Positions 52,976 to 64,000 of a DNA stretch of 64,000 nt are shown in pieces; position 1 is the first letter of the stretch, and each line of letters begins with the position of its first letter. The position numbers were made by a program, and so were the translations under genes. Origin of the DNA: Agrypnia vestita (Eukaryota; Arthropoda; Insecta; Trichoptera; Phryganeidae); contig JADDOH010011226.1 of NCBI GenBank assembly GCA_016648135.1, forward strand, positions 1-64,000, written 5' to 3'. The notes below the pieces were generated by a model that worked only from the letters and a program-made list of their open reading frames with translations, was not told the DNA's origin and did not search any database.

Positions 52976-55900
52976 AAAATATTAGGGAACGGTCCTTACT
53001 GAAATCCATTAGCTCTTCTAGAGTATTTATTTATGAAAATAATTATAAGTACCTGTCTGAATATTTGTAATGAAATATCTTGAAATAAAATTACTAATAA
53101 ATAAGGTGTTGCCGTCTTTAATAATTTATTTTATAAACACGTTTTGATTGAACCTTTACGATGTCCTGCGACTCGTTTAAGGCTGTATACAGGTAGCAGG
53201 TTTTAAGAGGCAGGTCTTAAATTCTTTGAAGAAAATTAAATCTTAATGTAGGCGTAAATAAATTGTTGGGATATTTATATCTGAGTTTATTTCAGAGGCT
53301 CGATTTTTTAAGTGAAGTTAAATTTTCAATCGAAAATCTGTTTGATTTTTTTTTTTGCTTTATAAGAGGAATTGAAAGTGTCTTCGCTGAAGAATTATTT
53401 ATCTAGGTTATTCAGCAATAAAATTGTCAAAAATATATTTATTTTGTTATACAAAATTATTTATTAAGGTGCTTCAAAGGTAACATCAAATTATCATTAA
53501 TATATAAAACAACAAAATCCCATCAAGAGTGATGAGATATTAAAGTTCTCATAAGACGAATATTATAATTCAAAAAGTAATAAAAATATTCAATAGGCAC
53601 TAGATATAACCCTCAAATGGTAGACTGTTGCCGTTTGGATTTCAGCCTTATATAAATTATTTATTACTTATTATTTTTTGTAATATATCTGGATAAACGT
53701 CTGTCAGAATGAATGAAAGACAAACAATATGAGAGAGTGAATGGAAATAAAAAGGGACGTGTCATTTAGCAAGTAACCACCACGAGGACACGTACTATTT
53801 ACGCTACCTTCGAACCGCTTATTGTGATTGTCGCGATTCTGTGTTAATTATTACGAGACAATAAACACTTAAAAGAAATAAGAACTTTAGAATAAGGACT
53901 CCGAATTCCCGGCACCGTATCATCCTTAGTCAAAAGACGAGAATATTACATATATTATATATTAATCATTTAATTTGAAAAATTATTGTGAAATAAATCT
54001 ATATTTTAAATATATTATTTTCTATATAAAAACGCATTGAAAATGACCTATGATCTCCGATTGCTGAAATTCTACATAAATTGCTTCAATTTTTTTACAA
54101 AACGCCAAATATAATTTAACATTCACTACAAATAAAATTATCGCGAAATCGTAATGTGTTTGCGTGTTAAAAGCGCCATCTGGCAGCTTTGGTTTCATGA
54201 GCGTCGTTTCGGCCGCGATTTAAGGCCGTGAAAACAGCGCCATCTGAAGTGTAGCTTAACATCTTGGTAGCGTTAGTGATGGACATTGTTACATAGAGAA
54301 TTCTTTATGTTGATGTGGGTGATTTAAAATGCAAGCGAACACTTGGCTGTCTCCATCGATAATTGGTGTTCCACACTCAAATCAATGGAAAAGTTTCGTA
54401 TTTAGTCGTTTCAGATATTTCTGATGTGAATTATTATTTTTATTTTAGCAGTGAGTAGTTTATATTTTTATAATATGAAACTAATTAATATTTGATGGTC
54501 GTAACCGAAGTATTCTGTTTCCTGTTCGGATATTAAACATTGCAACGCGGCTAGGGTGATCCTTCGATCTCAGCCTGTCTCTTATTCTGACAGTCTTACA
54601 CCTCGTCAAGTCAGCGAAGCCAGTGAAAATTTGTGTGGCGAGGTTTCCCATGTGAGGACCTATTAAAGATACAAAACAAGTAATTATGTTTCAAGGATGA
54701 CGTAAAAATGAAACAGCAAAGTCAGTTTATAATGACGCAATTGTATCTGCTTTGTCAGATGCGCTTTAGTGAAAAAAGTTACAAGATGGTACAGCATGTA
54801 AAATATATCGTTAACAATGCCATTATTACATATTTGTGAGCATACAACTGTATTTATTTTACTCATTTATGTAAATTTTCTTTGTTTACAGGTAAGGAAG
54901 GATTTCAAGATATATTATTCCCTGAATTCATCGAAGAAAAGCCAAATATTCAGCTTTAAGGTATTGTACACAAATTCTATTAATATTTATATGCAGGCTC
55001 CATATTTTTTACAAACATTTTAATATTATCTAAGGTAGTGTTTTTGATAAACATCGGCTTTCATCACATCCATATGTTTATTGCAGTCTGAAAATGCTAT
55101 ACTAAAGAATGCCCCAGGGTGGTGAGTTGCAGTATCTAATAATAATTTATCTAATAATGATGTCTCCCTATATGTCCGAGATATAAAGATTTCGGATATT
55201 TATTTTTTTAAATTTTAATATTTTTCTATATATTGTATACCACTATTCGTAACAACATCCGTCTAACTGAGTCAAAGCATTCTTCTACAGACTCATCTTT
55301 CAAATGTTTCAAATCGTCTTATCATTTCTTTGACATTTGTTCGGACATAGGTTTGTGAAGCGCCACGAGGCATATATGCGCACATATATTCGATTTCGAT
55401 CCATAATTGGGCTTCAAAGAGTAGGCGGGGATTCCCTAAACGAAGAAAGCTTACCCCGTGATCGGCTAGCTATCCAATTTAAATTTGCCCCAGGGTATCA
55501 CAAGTCCACAAAGCATCCCCAAAGGCGAAAAATGGATTCGAAACCTGCGCGATCGATGCTGTTATTTTGAAAAAAATATTAACATATCATAAAAGAAAGA
55601 ATCTACTCGAAGTCTATCTTAGAAGAATGAAAGAAAATGAAAAGGAAATCGGAGGATTGAAATTAGGAGGGATGGTGAATCCGGTGTAAATCGCCGGACG
55701 CGTGCGAAATAAGGTTTATGTTAACCATGTACAAGTTTAATGGGAGATGGAAAGGTGGCTTGAGATAATTTTAAATGGAATGTGTACGAAAGAATAGGAA
55801 AAGATAAAAGGAACTCTTTCACAAACGACGATATTCCTTTTCCGGGGTGGTGATCGAATTGGTGCACTATCACTGTTGAGAGATTTAAGACAAGCGAAAA

Positions 55901-56195
55901 AAGTAGATAGTACAAGGAAAGGGGGGGTCGTGACGTAAATGCCGACAAAATATATCCTCTCACAACCACGGAGTGTATGTCCACACAACGAGTTAATGAA
56001 TACTAGACAGACGGAGATATTGGGAAATCTTAAGAACCGATAGCCTTATTGGCATGTTGTTAAAGCTTCTTATTAGATCCATGGATTTATCTCGAAGAGT
56101 GTCAGAAAATGGTGTCAGCACGGTTAGAGAAGAGTTGGCTGGTTTATTTTATGTATTTTTTTTATACGTGTGTAATCTTGATGGAATCAGTGAAC
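52976..56195. other. long unclassified stretch
   Basis: No recognisable element or gene. 53700-53930 has an LTR-like feel (ACAATAAACACTT then GGACTCCGAATTCCCGG) without definable ends. 54175-54260 has AGCGCCATCTG twice, ~70 bp apart. 55340-55570 holds a 77-codon plus frame without family resemblance. 55600-55720 is purine-rich. All open frames look compositional. Confidence 0.35.
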
Positions 56196-56312
56196 GTTAC
56201 GTTATGTAAAGCTAATTAGTTAAGCTAGTCATAAAGACAAGTCGTTAGCTCTGTGGATTCACAATTTACATGTGTTCCCATATAAATAGCTTCGTCTTTA
56301 TTATCTTTAATT
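56190..56312 (-). mobile_element. MITE family 3 (copy 7, decayed)
   Basis: GTGAACGTTACGTTATGTAA, GTTAAGCTAGTCATAAAG and CATATAAATAGCTTCGTCTT correspond in reverse to the family's terminal and central blocks. Confidence 0.5.
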
Positions 56313-56319
56313 ATCTTAG

Positions 56320-57055
56320 TTTTGAATATCCTTGCCTACTTTAAACGTGTTTCTAGAAGAGATGTAGAGAACTGAGGTGAAATTAGTAATCACGGAGAAT
56401 TTATAAGAACAAAGAACGAGAGACCACTGAAATCTCGCTATACACGTCACACTAAAGGAGGCCCCGTAATAGATTACTCGATTTTTTGTTGTGGACAGAG
56501 ATAAATCACATTTTTTTGGGAAAATTAAACAAAGTTTCAAAATGGGCCATTGAGGATTTTCTAAAAAGTCCGAGTTGTGTCAGAGGCAGAGGGAGGGCGG
56601 CTTTCAGCTCACCTTTCATCCCCTAACTTTCCCCGGATGTGTCAAGGTGACGGAAATTTAATAAAATCTTCACTGCGCCGCATTACTTAAAAAATCCCTA
56701 ACCATTTTTCATGGCCGCTCTTTCTACGTTTAATAAAAAAAATATACACAGCTTAAGAAGGCTTTTGTTGCATTAACCTATATTTTTTAAATGTTTGAAT
56801 TATAGCGCTTTTTTTTTAATACGAAGAAAAGAAATGATAAAGGTAGGCATCTGATGAGGCTTTCACCTCAATCATTCTTTTTAAACAGTTTGCCATTGTA
56901 AGCGAGACAAGCGTAATAACTTTTCTTAATTCGCTTTTCTGAACCACATAATGGATACTAATCATTATTTTCAATCTTGTACCACGAAACTTCATTCTGT
57001 CGCGTGAAAATGAATAATTTTGAAAGTTTAGAAATCGAAAGCAATTTGAACTCGG
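56320..57055. other. unclassified DNA
   Basis: 56560-56660 is less AT-rich (AGAGGCAGAGGGAGGGCGGC). No element or gene recognised. Confidence 0.3.
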
Positions 57056-57059
57056 GTAT

Positions 57060-57440
57060 TAATTTCTTGTTCTTCTTTTGTGAGATCCTTAATCTGTGTT
57101 GACAGGTCAGTCCTTGTCTTGTGACGAGAACGTCCAGCTCTCTCTCCATCTCTTTGGTGATCCCCCATGTGGTTGGCACCCCTCTGGAATCCCGCGCATC
57201 TCGGCTCTGGAAAGCTTCGTCTGTTCCATTCTCACGACATTGTCCCTCCAGAAACGCCTTCTCTGCCTGCCCCATCTTACAATATCTTGTATGTCACAGG
57301 TTCTATAGATTTCCGCATCGAGTACTCTGTCTCTGAGGTTCTTGCCCGCAATGGGTCTTAGGGTCTTCATCTCGTTAGTTCTGAGGAGATGTTTAGTTCT
57401 CACCGTGTCCGCTCTTGCATCGATACCGCATGGCTTCGAT
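57060..57440 (-). pseudogene. LINE C-terminal tail, different family
   Basis: The minus frame reads ADTVRTKHLLRTNEMKTLRP IAGKNLRDRVLDAEIYRTCD, then RRRFWRDNVVRMEQTKLSRA and GGSPKRWRESW. This matches the LINE tail pattern RTKxxLRTNEMRTLRxIxGx TLxDR, then W-x-x-H-V-x-R-M and G-R-x-P-K-R-W-x-x-S-W. The expected G-H-V is D-N-V here, and the G-R-R-P-x-G-R-P-P block is altered. The frame is lost near 57107, with a purine-rich end (AAGAAGAACAAG) near 57075. Confidence 0.75.
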
Positions 57441-57804
57441 ATGTATTGATTTCCTTAACAATATTGTTTCACTACATCCTCTTCTCTTCTTTCAATATTC
57501 CCGTGATAACTACCTTTATATCAGCGACTCTAGCTCACATTACAGCTGATTGGAGGGTCGTGCTTTCGTGATGTGAAAATATTCCATTTCATGAAGCGCG
57601 CGCATTTCGTTGCATCCTAAAATTTTGCTCTCAATACATCTAATAGAAACAAAATTATATTGACAAAACAAATCATCAATGAAAACAAATCATACTCCGA
57701 AGCTTTCAACCCTTTCTAAAAGTGGTGCAGTATAATTTGGGGTTTATGTGTAAGGTTTTAGATGCGAATTTTGTGTTAATTAAACATTATATAATTATTA
57801 ATTA

Positions 57805-57970
57805 AGATGAATTATAGAAGTTTTACAAAGACAAACCTATTTATATAGAAAATATATGTGAAAGATTTTGTAGGGTGACCATAGGGCTTATGACTTGTAT
57901 TAGCTGGCTTAAGTGATCACTTAACACAATGCAACGTTCACCAATTCCACTGTAAGAAAATTTATACGTC
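57805..57970 (+). mobile_element. MITE family 3 (copy 8)
   Basis: TTATAGAAGTTTTACAAAGA CAAACCTATTTATATAG, AGGGCTTATGACTTGTATTA GCTGGCTTAAGTGATCAC, and ACACAATGCAACGTTCACCA ATTCCACTGTAAGAA follow the order of the copy at 3577. Confidence 0.65.
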
Positions 57971-57974
57971 AAAT

Positions 57975-59750
57975 TTTTTAATGTTGTATATGTGTTATTT
58001 ATTTGAAGGGACAATGCTACAGCCATCTACGTTCGTTAAATTAATAATTCCCATGACATGGATGTTGCCGCTGGTAATGGTATTGCTATATTATTGAAGT
58101 GGAGTATTTTTTAACCAATACACTGGAATACGTCTAAAAATATAATTATTTTTTTGTTAACTAAACTATAGACCAGTTGATATTTGAATGACATTTTTAT
58201 ATATTCTAAGAACTAAAATTAATACAATTCAGTTCAATAAATCCATATTGACATGTATTCGTAAGAAATGAAACACACGGCAAAATAATAAATTCCCCAT
58301 CGTAAATCTTAAGCTTCAACTACATGTAATCACCCTCATGCGAACAATCGCGATGCTCTAAGCTCTGGACTTAACCCTCTTTAGAATGTTTCATTACTTT
58401 GGTCGTGCAGGTATGAAGCATGTGATAGTCTACGTTCTACGTAATTAATGCTGTATCCTGGTATAAAACCCTGATCTGTGCCTCACACTTTCTTTTTGTA
58501 CGATTAATCAAAAATAATAATTTCGTTGTCGGTCCGTAACTTCGTGTAGCGTCCGTAATTACGTTCGAATTCACGGCCACAAAACCCGAACCGGCCATTT
58601 CATACATGTCGCCTCTCCGCGGAGCGTCAAAAGATGCTATAAATATATACTAGGGTATATAAAAAGATGCGAACCAATGTTCCGTCATTTTTGACGGGTC
58701 GCAGCTAGTTTTAAATAAAACTTACGGCCGTGTTCCTAAAATAGCAATATTGGGATCTCAAGATTGTTATCCCAACACTTAATAGACGAGGATAAAATAA
58801 ATAAATAAATGAGACGTAGGTATACGTCGGTGTTCATTGTTTGTCGTCGTCAAATAAATAGATTTGTATATTTTCACTCATCACTTCTAAAAAATATCTA
58901 AATAAGTAATTAAAATATAACTTTGTTTTAAAATTACGAGCATATCTTAAACTATTATTAGAAAAAATATGAATATTTTCAGAATATTAAACATACGAAT
59001 AAATCATCGAATAAAAATAATACCTTATTAATATATATATAGAGATATCGATGTTTCCTCGGAGGGAAGTATAAATTTTCTTAGAAATGCGTATCAGGCC
59101 TTTCCTTTGAAACGCAAATTAGAGTTATATTATATTAATTTTAAGAATGTTTCTCTTTATTCTACAAAAAAATATATAAAAAATTAAAATTTTTGCTTCT
59201 AATTTTACGTATCACTGTCACAGCCGTCGCATCTGATACCGGGTAAAAACATAGCGAAAAATAATAATTTATCATGTATTTTCTATGAATCACGATAAAA
59301 TTAAACATTAAAAAATTATAACATTATACGTAGTACAATATTCTACACCTGTTTTATCTTTGATACATAATTTATGAATTTTGCTCAAATTTTAATTAAA
59401 TTTAAAATATTCTTCTTCTTGATAATGTCGTTTATACCTTTATACATCACTCACACTTCTTCAATGATATCAATTTGTTTCCTGCAAACTTATCCGTATT
59501 TTCATCTTGACAACGGATACTTTGAGAAGGAAGGTAATCATCTCTCAGAAACATCTCTTTTTAGTTTCAAGTATTCTTTCTACGAATTTTTATCAAAACC
59601 CTCAAAGAAAAAGTTACGCCGGCAAAATTCTTGTGTATTTTGTAAATTTAATGCCCCGTTGCTAGGAGAATGTGAGATAAAAATTCTCTAACAAAACATA
59701 TATTAATTTCTTAAATATTTTTCTGAAACTACCCCTAATATTAAACATTT
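57975..59750. other. AT-rich DNA, no recognised feature
   Basis: 58520-58720 is more balanced in composition (phrases CCGTAACTTCGTGTAGCGTC and GACGGGTCGCAGCTAGTTT, the latter resembling an insect repeat end). A 105-codon plus frame at 59374-59691 (MNFAQILIKFKIFFFLIMSF) begins hydrophobic but has no homology signature or support from flanking signals. Confidence 0.35.
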
Positions 59751-59756
59751 TTAAAT

Positions 59757-60128
59757 GTAATTTGCGCACCTATAAGCACACAGTAAGGCGTAAGTGTGCC
59801 AGTAAGAGAAATAGAATCAGAAATTAGGAAATCAGACGCCGGAAAAAAGTAATCGATGTAGCAGATCATATTGCCAAATTAAAATGGCAATGGGCAGGTC
59901 ATGTTGCAAAACAAAGAATTGACAGATGGGTACCTACAATTCTGTGGAGAAGACCATGGGACGTGAAAAGAGGAAAAGACCGGCCTCAGCAAAGGTGGGC
60001 CGATGATATTATACCTGTCGCGGGTAGAAGATGGATTAGAGAAACCTAAAGAAGGGAAGATTGGAGAAATTTAGAAGAAACCTACACCAAGTAGTGGAGA
60101 GATGGCTGAGGAAGAAGAAGAAGATAAG
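59757..60128 (+). pseudogene. LINE C-terminal tail with GAAGAA end
   Basis: One plus frame from about 59845 reads KVIDVADHIAKLKWQWAGHV AKQRIDRWVPTILWRRPWDV KRGKDRPQQRWADDIIPVAG RRWIRET-stop, then REDWRNLEETYTK-stop. This is the conserved tail KLKWxWAGHxAR, RPxxRWxDDI, AGxxWxRxAxDRxxWxxLxE AYxQQW of many insect LINEs. Two stops and loss of the terminal W mark it as dead. It ends in (GAAGAA) at 60112-60128. Confidence 0.85.
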
Positions 60129-60129
60129 C

Positions 60130-61030
60130 AAAATGAATGTGGCTAAATTTAGAATATATTTAATGACCCTAGTGGTCCCATTTAAAGACCTTACATAAAA
60201 CGTTGACACCATCCACCATCTTCCAGGCTGGAGCACCTCTACCACACTACATTAATGTGTTTGGTAATGAATGCCATCCATTCTAAATTTTGCACGTTAC
60301 ACTTTAGGATCCTGCGCAAAATGATGCATCATCTATTTTCGCTTAGCCATGTACTTTAGAAAAAAAATTGACTGAAACCTGGAACAATTTGTTGTGTACC
60401 GGTATAAAATAAGCTTTGTTCAAATTATCTTATACACGAACACTCTACAAGTGTTTTGTTATTTTCCAAAAAATTCGGAGAACACTTTTAGGATTATTTT
60501 AAACAACATCCATTAATTGTTGCACACTTAACATGAATGAGTATTAATATTCGTCTAAATATATTTTTTTCATATAAATATAAATACGAATTCGTTCCCA
60601 TTTTCGATCTTTTTAGGTGAGAATTTTTGCTTTCTCCATTGTTCAATATTAAATAGGCGAGGTTTCAGCCGAAATAATAAAAAATATTTTTTTCTACAAG
60701 AGTACATATTTACAGAGTAGCGAATTTTTGATCGATTCTTCCCCTCGCTTTTATTATATATTCAATGGATTTTGCCATCATATTGGCCAAATAAAAAAAT
60801 TCGAACAATTTATTACATATTCATATGAGGGATACAAGTAAAGGTAGCAATACTCCACTGGGGTGTTTCTTAGATAAATACAAAATAACTGTCAATTATT
60901 CAAGGAAATTTCTCTGGAATCTATGAAACATACATCTTATCGGAAATAAGTTTTTAAAAAGAATTTCCACCTCAGTTTTTCTTTTACATACGTGTATATA
61001 TAAATATTTAACTTTTCAATATGGATATCA
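60130..61030. other. AT-rich DNA, no recognised feature
   Basis: No coding or element signature seen. Confidence 0.35.
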
Positions 61031-61034
61031 CTGC

Positions 61035-61645
61035 CTTTGTTACTAAATGGTGGATATTATTACTCTTGCTATTTACGTGATATAGTTTTTTTGATTTTTT
61101 AGTATAAAATCGACATCAACTTTCGTATGCAGCGGCATTTTGTTACCTGTATTTATTACTAAATGGTGGATATTATTACTCTTGCTATTTACGTGATATA
61201 GTTTTTATGATTTTTTAGTATAAAATCGACATCAACTTTCGTATGCAGCGGCATTTTATTACCTGTCTTTGTTACTAAATGGTGGATATTACTACTCTTG
61301 GTATTTACGTGATAGGGTTTTTATGATTTTTCAGTATAAAATCGACATCAACTTTCGTATGCAGCGGCATTTTGTTACCTGTCTTTGTTACTAAATGGTG
61401 GATATTATACTTGGTATTTACGTGATAGGGTTTTATGATTTTTCAGTATAAAATCGACATCAACTTTCGTATGCAGCGGCATTTTGTTACCTGTCTTTGT
61501 TACTAAATGGTGGATATTACTACTCTTGGTATTTACGTGATAGGGTTTTATGATTTTTCAGTATAAAATCGACATCAACTTTCGTATGCAGCGGCATTTT
61601 GTTACCTGTCTTTGTTACTAAATGGTGGATATTACTGTCTTTGCA
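61035..61645 (+). repeat. minisatellite, ~5.2 copies of a 112-116 bp unit
   Basis: The unit starts TTACTAAATGGTGGATATTA and contains GATTTTTYAGTATAAAATCG ACATCAACTTTCGTATGCAG CGGCATTTTRTTACCTG. TTACTAAATGG begins at 61040, 61156, 61272, 61388, 61500 and 61615, so periods are 116, 116, 116, 112 and 115 bp. The last unit breaks off after ~25 bp. Units differ by small indels and substitutions. Confidence 0.92.
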
Positions 61646-61649
61646 GGCG

Positions 61650-63290
61650 CGTGCAGTGACAACAAGAAGCATGACAATAAGAGATATATCTCGTAACATT
61701 CCAATCACGATAATCAACTTTTTTTTTCAGCTTTTAATATTTCATAATATTCTGCCAGACAAATATTTATTTTTGATTTTTCCCCCCAAATATATGTTTA
61801 AATAAAAGTCTTTTTGTTCTCACTGCATGCCCGTGTCTTCGCTAGAGCTACAGCTGGAAGAGTCTACTTTGTTATCGACTATTTTGTAGTGTCATTAGGT
61901 CCGTAATTTTTAAACGTTCTTTCTAGAGAGATAAGGTGAATATTTTAGAGAAACAAATAGGAATTTTTTATAAAAAGCTATATCCTCAAGACCAATACTT
62001 ATATCATTTTGTAATATCCAAAGATGTTTTTCTTGCAATGATATTTTTAATTATGACGTAGTGTACCTGTATTAAAATTATAAAATAATCCTGCAAAAAC
62101 ATTTTAATCTGATTAATATTCTACAGGTAGATATAGATATATAGGTAGGCATTCTAATTGTGAAACTGATTTGTTAAAAAATATTTGTTTACTACAAAAA
62201 TTAAACAATGAATTTATGATGTTTCCTTAGAGTATTATTTTTATTCCCATTGGATAATAATAAATTAGTTGAAATTAATCTTTAGTCTGTTTAGGTGGAA
62301 AGTTTCGTATTAGCGATATCGTATTTTCATTTTTCGTTGGCGAAATTTTATAAAACAGGGTCGCACCAAGGTCACTATTACAGTAAATAACTTAGTCCGC
62401 ACGGGGCGCACACAGAAATGGTGTGCCAAAGCGATAAATCATAAGGAACGCATTGGGACCAAACGCCATTTGCAAGGCATGTTGCCTTTATTTCGCCTCC
62501 GACAATAAATATTTTGAATTTTTATTTCATTAGCAAATACATCTCATAAATTTTGTATTCAATTGGATATTAATTTAAGACTTGACATTTCTTTGCTTCT
62601 TGTTTAGTAGCTGTTTGTTTTGAAGTCGTTCTGAATTTTTGTTTTTACATTGACATGTGACGTTACAAATTCGATTTTAATGTAAGGAAATCTTTTTTTT
62701 GAGATTTTTACGCTAGCGTTCAGATCCAGTTTATTCAATGGTATTTGAATACTTGAAATGAATAAAGCACTAAGTACCAGAATGTCCATTTTGAGATACA
62801 AGGTTAAAAATGAATAGTCTTTTTAGCTCTTTTTGTGCTATTTTACACACTTTAAAAAAATATTTTTAAGACTCTTACACGCCGGTACCTCACGTGATTT
62901 AGTCATTTTAATACTAAAAACTATAAAATACTCTTGTCGTTTAGTGCCTTATTTATATAGCCATAGCTATATAAATTCCCGTATAGCTAGAAAATTAACA
63001 CAGGTAGGACTTAAGTGCAGTATTTAATGTATCGGCGAAGGCATAAAGTACCGTAAAATGTGTGAAGGTTATGTGTATCGCCAAATGTATGTTATCGAAA
63101 GGTGCGTATTTTCAGAAAGGTCATGTCCATCTATCGAACATGAAATCTATACAGATAGTAAGTATAACGCTGAAGGCATGTGCGTGAATTAATTGGCATT
63201 GAGAATGTATGTGGCAAGCAAAGACGAGAAGTGATACAGGATGACTGAAAAAGTACTTGCAATTTACATCGTCGGTTTATTGAAGAAATA
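61650..63290. other. AT-rich DNA, no recognised feature
   Basis: 62380-62500 is more balanced in composition (GTCCGCACGGGGCGCACACA) without recognised content. Nothing else. Confidence 0.3.
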
Positions 63291-63394
63291 GGTTGACAAG
63301 AATAAAACAGGACGCGTAAAGTTAGCGCGTGGCGCACCGTTTGAAGGTCGGCGAAAGAGTGAGGTGGTGGTACAGTGTGCTGCTTTTTGGTACC

Positions 63395-63510
63395 TCGCCG
63401 GTCGCATGGGGCTTCTGATTGGTGGCTCGCCTCGAGCGTGATTGGTTTATTTAAACGTTCGAGGGACTAGCGTCCGGACAGGCCTGGATGCTCTACAGTA
63501 CTAATCTGTG
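63395..63510 (+). promoter_or_regulatory. candidate promoter: CCAAT pair and TATA-like box
   Basis: ATTGG (inverted CCAAT) occurs at about 63418 and 63442. TATTTAAA follows at about 63448 and CTACAGTACTAAT at about 63493. The block 63300-63500 is notably GC-rich for the window (ACCTCGCCGGTCGCATGG, GAGGGACTAGCGTCCGGAC). It could be a host promoter or the start of an LTR; no start codon or LTR boundary could be assigned. Confidence 0.3.
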
Positions 63511-64000
63511 TACTTATCTCAAATTTTTTATTTTTGGCACTTAGTGCTTTATTCATTTCCAGTTTTCATTTATCTTGGAGTTGAAATGTTCATGTAAACT
63601 GTATCATGGTGATAGTAGTAGTCTTATAGAAATTCTTGTAAAAAACAATACATTATTTAAATATGTAAAATCTGTCAAAACCAATTCTACTGTGCATGCC
63701 TCTCGTCGCTTATTAATGTTCCATTAATAAGAGGAGGTGACAAAATAAGACTTCCGTCGAAAAAGTAAAACACCTCACAAAATTGTACGATGTACAAAAG
63801 TTTATAAATGTTCGATAGCCTACAAAAAAAAATTCAAAACACAGCGAATATAAGAAGGTTTAAATAGGAGTGCAAAAATTTTATCATAAAAGCTTTTAAA
63901 TGACTAGATGGAATCAATGATATAATAAAATGTAGATACGTTACAAGCGTGAAATCTTGGCAACTCAAAAGTAAGATAATTGCCTTACTTGCATTCGTTA
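63511..64000. other. AT-rich DNA, no recognised feature
   Basis: One short hairpin at 63702-63735 (CTTATTAATG / CATTAATAAG). Nothing else recognised. Confidence 0.3.

Noticed and set aside
59374..59691. 105-codon frame with hydrophobic start as a secreted or membrane protein
   Set aside because: Isoleucine/phenylalanine-rich start is expected from AT-rich DNA; no supporting context.

Overview
This is an AT-rich (roughly two-thirds A+T by eye) stretch of a large, repeat-loaded animal genome, almost certainly an arthropod and most likely an insect. I base that on the element types: non-LTR retrotransposon tails of the 'endonuclease-reverse transcriptase' kind, Penelope-like GIY-YIG remnants, mariner/IS630 fragments, BEL/Gypsy-like LTRs, tRNA-headed SINEs and many palindromic (foldback) elements. 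The order cannot be resolved. I found no intact host gene. The longest recognisable coding stretches are broken transposon ORFs, so the window is best read as an intergenic or intronic transposon graveyard.

Layout. 0-5 kb: a LINE tail, a foldback MITE, a palindromic element, a SINE and a MITE. 5-13 kb: a hammerhead-like cassette, a ~400 bp foldback element, a GC-rich patch, a second SINE and long AT-rich DNA. 13-16.5 kb: an internally deleted mariner, a foldback MITE and a 1.4 kb 5'-truncated LINE with RT motifs. 16.5-25.5 kb: a BEL/Gypsy-like LTR, heat-shock-element-like arrays, palindromes, a SINE, a short second copy of the 15 kb LINE and an IS630/mariner transposase fragment. 27-31.5 kb: a LINE tail with clean target-site duplication (TSD), a Penelope-like remnant followed by inverted-repeat hammerhead-like motifs, a 49-bp tandem repeat and a promoter-like block. 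32.8-38.8 kb: LINE ends, a solo LTR with 4-bp TSD, a SINE split by a LINE, and a palindromic element with 13-bp TSD. 39.9-46.9 kb: SINE, LINE, foldback elements, a LINE nested in a palindromic element, a TTAA-flanked piggyBac-like MITE and tandem Penelope-like tails. 47-53 kb: a 0.67 kb TIR element, two more LINE tails and two related LTR-like segments. 53-64 kb: mostly unannotatable DNA with two LINE tails, a ~115-bp minisatellite and a CCAAT/TATA-like block.

Nothing here works together as a pathway. The interest lies in nested insertions that give relative ages, in palindromic families carrying a recurring CTGANGA-N-hairpin-GAAAC motif like (but not identical to) hammerhead ribozyme cores, and in heat-shock-factor-type sites in or near LTR sequences. 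All calls are by eye; no database search was possible.
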